Of a stretch of DNA of 64,000 nt, positions 43,191 through 55,800 are shown one piece after another (within the stretch, counting starts at the first letter, position 1; every line of letters starts with the position of its first letter). The DNA is from Ectobius pallidus. Its lineage: Eukaryota; Arthropoda; Insecta; Blattodea; Ectobiidae. Below the pieces are notes generated by a model. The model made no database searches. It was not told the origin of the DNA and saw only the letters and a program-made list of their open reading frames with translations. The position numbers were made by a program, and so were the translations under genes. The stretch lies in contig CAXKWD010000006.1 of the NCBI GenBank assembly GCA_964059195.1, positions 177,380,825 to 177,444,824 of the forward strand, in the 5' to 3' direction.

Positions 43191-46100
43191 AAGATTATTT
43201 TCATTCAGGTAGTTAGTCAGTTGTGGTACTATGTCCTGTGTGAGAGCCAGATTGTAAAGAGTCAAGAAGATTATTTTCATTCAGGTAGTTAGTCAGTTTT
43301 GGTACTATGTCCTGTGCGGAAGCCAGATTGTAAAGATTCAAGAAGATTATTTTCATTCAGGTAGTTAGTCAGTTGTGGTACTATGTCCTGTGTGAGAGCC
43401 AGATTGTAAAGATTCAAGAAAATTATTTTCATTCAGGTACTTAGTCAGTTGTGGTACTATGTCCTGTCGGAAGCCAGATTGTAAGAGTCAAGAAGATTAT
43501 TTTCATTCAGGTAGTTAGTCAGTTATGGTACTATGTCCTGTGTGAAAGCCAGATTGTAAAGAGTCAAAAAGATTATTTTCATTCAGGTAGTTAGTCAGTT
43601 GTGGTACTATGTCCTGTGTGAGAGCCAGATTGTAAAGAGTCAAGAAGATTATTTTCATTCAGGTAGTTAGTCAGTTGTGGTACTATGTCCTGTGCGGAAG
43701 TCAGATTGTAAAGATTCAAGAAAATTATTTTCATTCAGGTACTTAGTCAGTTGTGGTACTATGTCCTGTGCGGAAGCCAGATTGTAAAGAGTCAATAAGA
43801 TTATTTTTATTCAGGTAGTTAGTCAGTTGTGGTACTATGTCCTGTGCGGAAGTCAGATTGTAAAGTGTCAAGAAGTTATTTTCATTCAGGTAGTTAATCA
43901 GTTGTGGTACTATGTCCTGTGCGGAAGCCAGATTGTAAAGTGTCAAGAAGTTATTTTCATTCAGGTAGTTAATCAGTTGTGGTACTATGTCCTGTGCGGA
44001 AGCCAGATTGTAAAGTGTCAAGAAGTTATTTTCATTCAGGTAGTTAATCAGTTGTGGTACTATGTCCTGTGCGGAAGCCAGATTGTAAAGTGTCAAGAAG
44101 TTATTTTCATTCAGGTAGTTAATCAGTTGTGGTACTATGTCCTGTGCGGAAGTCAGATTGTAAAGAGTCAAGAAGATATTTTCATTCAGGTAGTTAGTCA
44201 GTTGTGGTACTATGTCCTGTGCAGAAGCCAGATTGTAAAGATTCAAGAAGATTATTTTCATTCAGGTAGTTAGTCAGTTGTGGTCCTATGTCCTGTGCAG
44301 AAGCCAGAGTGTAAAGAGTCAAGAAGATTATTTTCATTCAGGTACTTAGTCAGTTGTGGTACTATGTCCTGTGCGGAAGCCAGATTGTAAAGTGTCAAGA
44401 AGTTATTTTCATTCAGGTAGTTAATCAGTTGTGGTACTATGTCCTGTGCGGAAGCCAGATTGTAAAGTGTCAAGAAGTTATTTTCATTCAGGTAGTTAAT
44501 CAGTTGTGGTACTATGTCCTGTCGGAAGCCAGATTGTAAAGATTCAAGAAGATTATTTTCATTCAGGTAGTTAGTCATTTGTGGTCCTATGTCCTGTGCA
44601 GAAGCCAGATTGTAAAGATTCAAGAAGATTATTTTTATTCAGGTAGTTAGTCAGTTGTGGTCCTATGTCCTGTGCAGAAGCCAGATTGTAAAGAGTCAAT
44701 AAGATTATTTTCATTCAGGTACTTAGTCAGTTGTGGTACTATGTCCTGTGCGGAAGTCAGATTGTAAAGTGTCAAGAAGTTATTTTCATTCAGGTAGTTA
44801 ATCAGTTGTGGTACTATGTCTTGTGCAGAAGTCAGAGTGTAAAGAGTCAAGAAGATTATTTTCATTCAGGTACTTAGTCAGTTGTGGTACTATGTCCTGT
44901 GCGGAAGCCAGATTGTAAAGTGTCAAGAAGTTATTTTCATTCAGGTAGTTAATCAGTTGTGGTACTATGTCCTGTGCGGAAGCCAGATTGTAAAGTGTCA
45001 AGAAGTTATTTTCATTCAGGTAGTTAATCAGTTGTGGTACTATGTCCTGTGCGGAAGCCAGATTGTAAAGTGTCAAGAAGTTATTTTCATTCAGGTAGTT
45101 AATCAGTTGTGGTACTATGTCCTGTGCGAAAGCCAGATTGTAAAGAGTCAATAAGATTATTTTTATTCAGGTAGTTAGTCAGTTGTGGTCCTATGTCCTG
45201 TGCAGAAGCCAGAGTGTAAAGAGTCAAGAAGATTATTTTCATTCAGGTACTTAGTCAGTTGTGGTACTATGTCCTGTGCGGAAGCCAGATTGTAAAGTGT
45301 CAAGAAGTTATTTTCATTCAGGTAGTTAATCAGTTGTGGTACTATGTCCTGTGCGGAAGCCAGATTGTAAAGTGTCAAGAAGTTATTTTCATTCAGGTAG
45401 TTAATCAGTTGTGGTACTATGTCCTGTCGGAAGCCAGATTGTAAAGATTCAAGAAGATTATTTTCATTCAGGTAGTTAGTCAGTTGTGGTCCTATGTCCT
45501 GTGCAGAAGCCAGATTGTAAAGATTCAAGAAGATTATTTTTATTCAGGTAGTTAGTCAGTTGTGGTCCTATGTCCTGTGCAGAAGCCAGATTGTAAAGAG
45601 TCAATAAGATTATTTTCATTCAGGTACTTAGTCAGTTGTGGTACTATGTCCTGTGCGGAAGTCAGATTGTAAAGTGTCAAGAAGTTATTTTCATTCAGGT
45701 AGTTAATCAGTTGTGGTACTATGTCTTGTGCAGAAGTCAGAGTGTAAAGAGTCAAGAAGATTATTTTCATTCAGGTACTTAGTCAGTTGTGGTACTATGT
45801 TCTGTGCGGAAGCCAGATTGTAAAGTGTCAAGAAGTTATTTTCATTCAGGTAGTTAATCAGTTGTGGTACTATGTCCTGTGCGGAAGCCAGATTGTAAAG
45901 TGTCAAGAAGTTATTTTCATTCAGGTAGTTAATCAGTTGTGGTACTATGTCCTGTGCGGAAGCCAGATTGTAAAGTGTCAAGAAGTTATTTTCATTCAGG
46001 TAGTTAATCAGTTGTGGTACTATGTCCTGTGCGAAAGCCAGATTGTAAAGAGTCAATAAGATTATTTTTATTCAGGTAGTTAGTCAGTTGTGGTACTATG

Positions 46101-46845
46101 TCCTGTGCGGAAGCCAGATTGTAAAGTGTCAAGAAGTTATTTTCATTCAGGTAGTTAATCAGTTGTGGTACTATGTCCTGTGCGAAAGCCAGATTGTAAA
46201 GATTCAAGAAGATTATTTTCATTCAGGTAGTTAGTCAGTTGTGGTACTATGTCCTGTGCGGAAGCCAGATTGTAAAGTGTCAAGAAGTTATTTTCATTCA
46301 GGTAGTTAATCAGTTGTGGTACTATGTCCTGTGCGGAAGTCAGATTGTAAAGAGTCAAGAAGATATTTTCATTCAGGTAGTTAGTCAGTTGTGGTACTAT
46401 GTCCTGTGCAGAAGCCAGATTGTAAAGATTCAAGAAGATTATTTTCATTCAGGTAGTTAGTCAGTTGTGGTCCTATGTCCTGTGCAGAAGCCAGATTGTA
46501 AAGAGTCAATAAGATTATTTTCATTCAGGTAGTTAGTCAGTTGTGGTACTATGTCCTGTGCAGAAGCCAGATTGTAAAGAGTCAAGAAGATATTTTCATT
46601 CAGGTAGTTAGTCAGTTGTGGTACTATGTCCTGTGCAGAAGCCAGATTGTAAAGAGTCAAGAAGATATTTTCATTCAGGTAGTTAATCAGTTGTGGTACT
46701 ATGTCCTGTGCGGAAGTCAGATTGTAAAGATTCAAGAAAATTATTTTCATTCAGGTACTTAGTCAGTTGTGGTACTATGTCCTGTCGGAAGCCAGATTGT
46801 AAAGAGTCAAGAAGATTATTTTCATTCAGGTAGTTAGTCAGTTTT

Positions 46846-49800
46846 GGTACTATGTCCTGTGCGGAAGCCAGATTGTAAAGTGTCAAGAAGTTATTTTCAT
46901 TCAGGTAGTTAATCAGTTGTGGTACTATGTCCTGTCGGAAGCCAGATTGTAAAGATTCAAGAAGATTATTTTCATTCAGGTAGTTAGTCAGTTGTGGTCC
47001 TATGTCCTGTGCAGAAGCCAGATTGTAAAGATTCAAGAAGATTATTTTCATTCAGGTAGTTAGTCAGTTGTGGTCCTATGTCCTGTGCAGAAGCCAGATT
47101 GTAAAGAGTCAATAAGATTATTTTCATTCAGGTACTTAGTCAGTTGTGGTACTATGTCCTGTGCGGAAGTCAGATTGTAAAGTGTCAAGAAGTTATTTTC
47201 ATTCAGGTAGTTAATCAGTTGTGGTACTATGTCTTGTGCAGAAGTCAGAGTGTAAAGAGTCAAGAAGATTATTTTCATTCAGGTACTTAGTCAGTTGTGG
47301 TACTATGTCCTGTGCGGAAGCCAGATTGTAAAGTGTCAAGAAGTTATTTTCATTCAGGTAGTTAATCAGTTGTGGATCTATGTCCTGTGCGGAAGCCAGA
47401 TTGTAAAGTGTCAAGAAGTTATTTTCATTCAGGTAGTTAATCAGTTGTGGTACTATGTCCTGTGCGGAAGCCAGATTGTAAAGTGTCAAGAAGTTATTTT
47501 CATTCAGGTAGTTAATCAGTTGTGGTACTATGTCCTGTGCGAAAGCCAGATTGTAAAGAGTCAATAAGATTATTTTTATTCAGGTAGTTAGTCAGTTGTG
47601 GTACTATGTCCTGTGCGGAAGCCAGATTGTAAAGTGTCAAGAAGTTATTTTCATTCAGGTAGTTAATCAGTTGTGGTACTATGTCCTGTGCGGAAGCCAG
47701 ATTGTAAAGTGTCAAGAAGTTATTTTCATTCAGGTAGTTAATCAGTTGTGGTACTATGTCCTGTGCGGAAGCCAGATTGTAAAGTGTCAAGAAGTTATTT
47801 TCATTCAGGTAGTTAATCAGTTGTGGTACTATGTCCTGTGCGGAAGCCAGATTGTAAAGTGTCAAGAAGTTATTTTCATTCAGGTAGTTAATCAGTTGTG
47901 GTACTATGTCCTGTGCGGAAGCCAGATTGTAAAGTGTCAAGAAGTTATTTTCATTCAGGTAGTTAATCAGTTGTGGTACTATGTCCTGTGCGGAAGTCAG
48001 ATTGTAAAGAGTCAAGAAGATATTTTCATTCAGGTAGTTAGTCAGTTGTGGTACTATGTCCTGTGCAGAAGCCAGATTGTAAAGATTCAAGAAGATTATT
48101 TTCATTCAGGTAGTTAGTCAGTTGTGGTCCTATGTCCTGTGCAGAAGCCAGAGTGTAAAGAGTCAAGAAGATTATTTTCATTCAGGTACTTAGTCAGTTG
48201 TGGTACTATGTCCTGTGCGGAAGCCAGATTGTAAAGTGTCAAGAAGTTATTTTCATTCAGGTAGTTAATCAGTTGTGGTACTATGTCCTGTGCGGAAGCC
48301 AGATTGTAAAGTGTCAAGAAGTTATTTTCATTCAGGTAGTTAATCAGTTGTGGTACTATGTCCTGTGCGGAAGCCAGATTGTAAAGTGTCAAGAAGTTAT
48401 TTTCATTCAGGTAGTTAATCAGTTGTGGTACTATGTCCTGTGCGGAAGCCAGATTGTAAAGTGTCAAGAAGTTATTTTCATTCAGGTAGTTAATCAGTTG
48501 TGGTACTATGTCCTGTGCGGAAGCCAGATTGTAAAGTGTCAAGAAGTTATTTTCATTCAGGTAGTTAATCAGTTGTGGTACTATGTCCTGTCGGAAGCCA
48601 GATTGTAAAGATTCAAGAAGATTATTTTCATTCAGGTAGTTAGTCAGTTGTGGTCCTATGTCCTGTGCAGAAGCCAGATTGTAAAGATTCAAGAAGATTA
48701 TTTTTATTCAGGTAGTTAGTCAGTTGTGGTCCTATGTCCTGTGCAGAAGCCAGATTGTAAAGAGTCAATAAGATTATTTTCATTCAGGTACTTAGTCAGT
48801 TGTGGTACTATGTCCTGTGCGGAAGTCAGATTGTAAAGTGTCAAGAAGTTATTTTCATTCAGGTAGTTAATCAGTTGTGGTACTATGTCTTGTGCAGAAG
48901 TCAGAGTGTAAAGAGTCAAGAAGATTATTTTCATTCAGGTACTTAGTCAGTTGTGGTACTATGTCCTGTGCGGAAGCCAGATTGTAAAGTGTCAAGAAGT
49001 TATTTTCATTCAGGTAGTTAATCAGTTGTGGTACTATGTCCTGTGCGGAAGCCAGATTGTAAAGTGTCAAGAAGTTATTTTCATTCAGGTAGTTAATCAG
49101 TTGTGGTACTATGTCCTGTGCGGAAGCCAGATTGTAAAGTGTCAAGAAGTTATTTTCATTCAGGTAGTTAATCAGTTGTGGTACTATGTCCTGTGCGAAA
49201 GCCAGATTGTAAAGAGTCAATAAGATTATTTTTATTCAGGTAGTTAGTCAGTTGTGGTACTATGTCCTGTGCGGAAGCCAGATTGTAAAGTGTCAAGAAG
49301 TTATTTTCATTCAGGTAGTTAATCAGTTGTGGTACTATGTCCTGTGCGAAAGCCAGATTGTAAAGATTCAAGAAGATTATTTTCATTCAGGTAGTTAGTC
49401 AGTTGTGGTACTATGTCCTGTGCGGAAGCCAGATTGTAAAGTGTCAAGAAGTTATTTTCATTCAGGTAGTTAATCAGTTGTGGTACTATGTCCTGTGCGG
49501 AAGTCAGATTGTAAAGAGTCAAGAAGATATTTTCATTCAGGTAGTTAGTCAGTTGTGGTACTATGTCCTGTGCAGAAGCCAGATTGTAAAGATTCAAGAA
49601 GATTATTTTCATTCAGGTAGTTAGTCAGTTGTGGTCCTATGTCCTGTGCAGAAGCCAGATTGTAAAGAGTCAATAAGATTATTTTCATTCAGGTAGTTAG
49701 TCAGTTGTGGTACTATGTCCTGTGCAGAAGCCAGATTGTAAAGAGTCAAGAAGATATTTTCATTCAGGTAGTTAGTCAGTTGTGGTACTATGTCCTGTGC

Positions 49801-52800
49801 AGAAGCCAGATTGTAAAGAGTCAAGAAGATATTTTCATTCAGGTAGTTAATCAGTTGTGGTACTATGTCCTGTGCGGAAGTCAGATTGTAAAGATTCAAG
49901 AAAATTATTTTCATTCAGGTACTTAGTCAGTTGTGGTACTATGTCCTGTCGGAAGCCAGATTGTAAAGAGTCAAGAAGATTATTTTCATTCAGGTAGTTA
50001 GTCAGTTTTGGTACTATGTCCTGTGCGGAAGCCAGATTGTAAAGAGTCAAGAAGATTATTTTCATTTAGGTAGTTAGTCAGTTGTGGTACTATGTCCTGT
50101 GCAGAAGCCAGATTGTAAAGATTCAAGAAGATTATTTTCATTCAGGTAGTTAGTCAGTTGTGGTCCTATGTCCTGTGCGGAAGCCAGATTGTAAAGTGTC
50201 AAGAAGTTATTTTCATTCAGGTAGTTAATCAGTTGTGGTACTATGTCCTGTGCGGAAGTCAGATTGTAAAGATTCAAGAAAATTATTTTCATTCAGGTAC
50301 TTAGTCAGTTGTGGTACTATGTCCTGTCGGAAGCCAGATTGTAAAGAGTCAAGAAGATTATTTTCATTCAGGTAGTTAGTCAGTTTTGGTACTGTGTCCT
50401 GTGCGGAAGCCAGATTGTAAAGATTCAAGAAGATTATTTTCATTCAGGTAGTTAGTCAGTTGTGGTACTATGTCCTGTGTGAGAGCCAGATTGTAAAGAG
50501 TCAAGAAGATTATTTTCATTCAGGTAGTTAGTCAGTTGTGGTACTATGTCCTGTGTGAGAGCCAGATTGTAAAGAGTCAAGAAGATTATTTTCATTCAGG
50601 TAGTTAGTCAGTTGTGGTACTATGTCCTGTGTGAGAGCCAGATTGTAAAGAGTCAAGAAGATTATTTTCATTCAGGTAGTTAGTCAGTTTTGGTACTATG
50701 TCCTGTGCGGAAGCCAGATTGTAAAGATTCAAGAAGATTATTTTCATTCAGGTAGTTAGTCAGTTGTGGTACTATGTCCTGTGTGAGAGCCAGATTGTAA
50801 AGATTCAAGAAAATTATTTTCATTCAGGTACTTAGTCAGTTGTGGTACTATGTCCTGTCGGAAGCCAGATTGTAAGAGTCAAGAAGATTATTTTCATTCA
50901 GGTAGTTAGTCAGTTATGGTACTATGTCCTGTGTGAAAGCCAGATTGTAAAGAGTCAAAAAGATTATTTTCATTCAGGTAGTTAGTCAGTTGTGGTACTA
51001 TGTCCTGTGTGAGAGCCAGATTGTAAAGAGTCAAGAAGATTATTTTCATTCAGGTAGTTAGTCAGTTGTGGTACTATGTCCTGTGCGGAAGTCAGATTGT
51101 AAAGATTCAAGAAAATTATTTTCATTCAGGTACTTAGTCAGTTGTGGTACTATGTCCTGTGCGGAAGCCAGATTGTAAAGAGTCAATAAGATTATTTTTA
51201 TTCAGGTAGTTAGTCAGTTGTGGTACTATGTCCTGTGCGGAAGTCAGATTGTAAAGTGTCAAGAAGTTATTTTCATTCAGGTAGTTAATCAGTTGTGGTA
51301 CTATGTCCTGTGCGGAAGCCAGATTGTAAAGTGTCAAGAAGTTATTTTCATTCAGGTAGTTAATCAGTTGTGGTACTATGTCCTGTGCGGAAGCCAGATT
51401 GTAAAGTGTCAAGAAGTTATTTTCATTCAGGTAGTTAATCAGTTGTGGTACTATGTCCTGTGCGGAAGCCAGATTGTAAAGTGTCAAGAAGTTATTTTCA
51501 TTCAGGTAGTTAATCAGTTGTGGTACTATGTCCTGTGCGGAAGTCAGATTGTAAAGAGTCAAGAAGATATTTTCATTCAGGTAGTTAGTCAGTTGTGGTA
51601 CTATGTCCTGTGCAGAAGCCAGATTGTAAAGATTCAGAAGATTATTTTCATTCAGGTAGTTAGTCAGTTGTGGTCCTATGTCCTGTGCAGAAGCCAGAGT
51701 GTAAAGAGTCAAGAAGATTATTTTCATTCAGGTACTTAGTCAGTTGTGGTACTATGTCCTGTGCGGAAGCCAGATTGTAAAGTGTCAAGAAGTTATTTTC
51801 ATTCAGGTAGTTAATCAGTTGTGGTACTATGTCCTGTGCGGAAGCCAGATTGTAAAGTGTCAAGAAGTTATTTTCATTCAGGTAGTTAATCAGTTGTGGT
51901 ACTATGTCCTGTCGGAAGCCAGATTGAAAAGATTCAAGAAGATTATTTTCATTCAGGTAGTTAGTCATTTGTGGTCCTATGTCCTGTGCAGAAGCCAGAT
52001 TGTAAAGATTCAAGAAGATTATTTTTATTCAGGTAGTTAGTCAGTTGTGGTCCTATGTCCTGTGCAGAAGCCAGATTGTAAAGAGTCAATAAGATTATTT
52101 TCATTCAGGTACTTAGTCAGTTGTGGTACTATGTCCTGTGCGGAAGTCAGATTGTAAAGTGTCAAGAAGTTATTTTCATTCAGGTAGTTAATCAGTTGTG
52201 GTACTATGTCTTGTGCAGAAGTCAGAGTGTAAAGAGTCAAGAAGATTATTTTCATTCAGGTACTTAGTCAGTTGTGGTACTATGTCCTGTGCGGAAGCCA
52301 GATTGTAAAGTGTCAAGAAGTTATTTTCATTCAGGTAGTTAATCAGTTGTGGTACTATGTCCTGTGCGGAAGCCAGATTGTAAAGTGTCAAGAAGTTATT
52401 TTCATTCAGGTAGTTAATCAGTTGTGGTACTATGTCCTGTGCGGAAGCCAGATTGTAAAGTGTCAAGAAGTTATTTTCATTCAGGTAGTTAATCAGTTGT
52501 GGTACTATGTCCTGTGCGAAAGCCAGATTGTAAAGAGTCAATAAGATTATTTTTATTCAGGTAGTTAGTCAGTTGTGGTCCTATGTCCTGTGCAGAAGCC
52601 AGAGTGTAAAGAGTCAAGAAGATTATTTTCATTCAGGTACTTAGTCAGTTGTGGTACTATGTCCTGTGCGGAAGCCAGATTGTAAAGTGTCAAGAAGTTA
52701 TTTTCATTCAGGTAGTTAATCAGTTGTGGTACTATGTCCTGTGCGGAAGCCAGATTGTAAAGTGTCAAGAAGTTATTTTCATTCAGGTAGTTAATCAGTT

Positions 52801-55800
52801 GTGGTACTATGTCCTGTCGGAAGCCAGATTGTAAAGATTCAAGAAGATTATTTTCATTCAGGTAGTTAGTCAGTTGTGGTCCTATGTCCTGTGCAGAAGC
52901 CAGATTGTAAAGATTCAAGAAGATTATTTTTATTCAGGTAGTTAGTCAGTTGTGGTCCTATGTCCTGTGCAGAAGCCAGATTGTAAAGAGTCAATAAGAT
53001 TATTTTCATTCAGGTACTTAGTCAGTTGTGGTACTATGTCCTGTGCGGAAGTCAGATTGTAAAGTGTCAAGAAGTTATTTTCATTCAGGTAGTTAATCAG
53101 TTGTGGTACTATGTCTTGTGCAGAAGTCAGAGTGTAAAGAGTCAAGAAGATTATTTTCATTCAGGTACTTAGTCAGTTGTGGTACTATGTCCTGTGCGGA
53201 AGCCAGATTGTAAAGTGTCAAGAAGTTATTTTCATTCAGGTAGTTAATCAGTTGTGGTACTATGTCCTGTGCGGAAGCCAGATTGTAAAGTGTCAAGAAG
53301 TTATTTTCATTCAGGTAGTTAATCAGTTGTGGTACTATGTCCTGTGCGGAAGCCAGATTGTAAAGTGTCAAGAAGTTATTTTCATTCAGGTAGTTAATCA
53401 GTTGTGGTACTATGTCCTGTGCGAAAGCCAGATTGTAAAGAGTCAATAAGATTATTTTTATTCAGGTAGTTAGTCAGTTGTGGTACTATGTCCTGTGCGG
53501 AAGCCAGATTGTAAAGTGTCAAGAAGTTATTTTCATTCAGGTAGTTAATCAGTTGTGGTACTATGTCCTGTGCGAAAGCCAGATTGTAAAGATTCAAGAA
53601 GATTATTTTCATTCAGGTAGTTAGTCAGTTGTGGTACTATGTCCTGTGCGGAAGCCAGATTGTAAAGTGTCAAGAAGTTATTTTCATTCAGGTAGTTAAT
53701 CAGTTGTGGTACTATGTCCTGTGCGGAAGTCAGATTGTAAAGAGTCAAGAAGATATTTTCATTCAGGTAGTTAGTCAGTTGTGGTACTATGTCCTGTGCA
53801 GAAGCCAGATTGTAAAGATTCAAGAAGATTATTTTCATTCAGGTAGTTAGTCAGTTGTGGTCCTATGTCCTGTGCAGAAGCCAGATTGTAAAGAGTCAAT
53901 AAGATTATTTTCATTCAGGTAGTTAGTCAGTTGTGGTACTATGTCCTGTGCAGAAGCCAGATTGTAAAGAGTCAAGAAGATATTTTCATTCAGGTAGTTA
54001 GTCAGTTGTGGTACTATGTCCTGTGCAGAAGCCAGATTGTAAAGAGTCAAGAAGATATTTTCATTCAGGTAGTTAATCAGTTGTGGTACTATGTCCTGTG
54101 CGGAAGTCAGATTGTAAAGATTCAAGAAAATTATTTTCATTCAGGTACTTAGTCAGTTGTGGTACTATGTCCTGTCGGAAGCCAGATTGTAAAGAGTCAA
54201 GAAGATTATTTTCATTCAGGTAGTTAGTCAGTTTTGGTACTATGTCCTGTGCGGAAGCCAGATTGTAAAGAGTCAAGAAGATTATTTTCATTTAGGTAGT
54301 TAGTCAGTTGTGGTACTATGTCCTGTGCAGAAGCCAGATTGTAAAGATTCAAGAAGATTATTTTCATTCAGGTAGTTAGTCAGTTGTGGTCCTATGTCCT
54401 GTGCGGAAGCCAGATTGTAAAGTGTCAAGAAGTTATTTTCATTCAGGTAGTTAATCAGTTGTGGTACTATGTCCTGTGCGGAAGTCAGATTGTAAAGATT
54501 CAAGAAAATTATTTTCATTCAGGTACTTAGTCAGTTGTGGTACTATGTCCTGTCGGAAGCCAGATTGTAAAGAGTCAAGAAGATTATTTTCATTCAGGTA
54601 GTTAGTCAGTTTTGGTACTATGTCCTGTGCGGAAGCCAGATTGTAAAGATTCAAGAAGATTATTTTCATTCAGGTAGTTAGTCAGTTGTGGTACTATGTC
54701 CTGTGTGAGAGCCAGATTGTAAAGAGTCAAGAAGATTATTTTCATTCAGGTAGTTAGTCAGTTGTGGTACTATGTCCTGTGTGAGAGCCAGATTGTAAAG
54801 AGTCAAGAAGATTATTTTCATTCAGGTAGTTAGTCAGTTTTGGTACTATGTCCTGTGCGGAAGCCAGATTGTAAAGATTCAAGAAGATTATTTTCATTCA
54901 GGTAGTTAGTCAGTTGTGGTACTATGTCCTGTGTGAGAGCCAGATTGTAAAGATTCAAGAAAATTATTTTCATTCAGGTACTTAGTCAGTTGTGGTACTA
55001 TGTCCTGTCGGAAGCCAGATTGTAAGAGTCAAGAAGATTATTTTCATTCAGGTAGTTAGTCAGTTATGGTACTATGTCCTGTGTGAAAGCCAGATTGTAA
55101 AGAGTCAAAAAGATTATTTTCATTCAGGTAGTTAGTCAGTTGTGGTACTATGTCCTGTGTGAGAGCCAGATTGTAAAGAGTCAAGAAGATTATTTTCATT
55201 CAGGTAGTTAGTCAGTTGTGGTACTATGTCCTGTGCGGAAGTCAGATTGTAAAGATTCAAGAAAATTATTTTCATTCAGGTACTTAGTCAGTTGTGGTAC
55301 TATGTCCTGTGCGGAAGCCAGATTGTAAAGAGTCAATAAGATTATTTTTATTCAGGTAGTTAGTCAGTTGTGGTACTATGTCCTGTGCGGAAGTCAGATT
55401 GTAAAGATTCAAGAAAATTATTTTCATTCAGGTACTTAGTCAGTTGTGGTACTATGTCCTGTCGGAAGCCAGATTGTAAAGAGTCAAGAAGATTATTTTC
55501 ATTCAGGTAGTTAGTCAGTTGTGGTACTATGTCTTGTGCAGAAGCCAGATTGTAAAGTGTCAAGAAGTTATTTTCATTCAGGTAGTTAATCAGTTGTGGT
55601 ACTATGTCCTGTGCGGAAGTCAGATTGTAAAGATTCAAGAAAATTATTTTCATTCAGGTACTTAGTCAGTTGTGGTACTATGTCCTGTCGGAAGCCAGAT
55701 TGTAAAGAGTCAAGAAGATTATTTTCATTCAGGTAGTTAGTCAGTTTTGGTACTATGTCCTGTGCGGAAGCCAGATTGTAAAGAGTCAAGAAGATTATTT

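Larger units (their letters stand above)
33325..46845. repeat. Higher-order block A, 13.52 kb
   Basis: Everything from about 33325 recurs 13,521 bp later (for example the unit with 'gtggatctatg' at 33850 and 47371, and the 'actgtgtcct' variant near 36870 and 50391). About 179 monomers. The left boundary is where 'ttaatcagttgtgg' on one side meets 'ttagtcagttttgg' on the other. Confidence 0.88.
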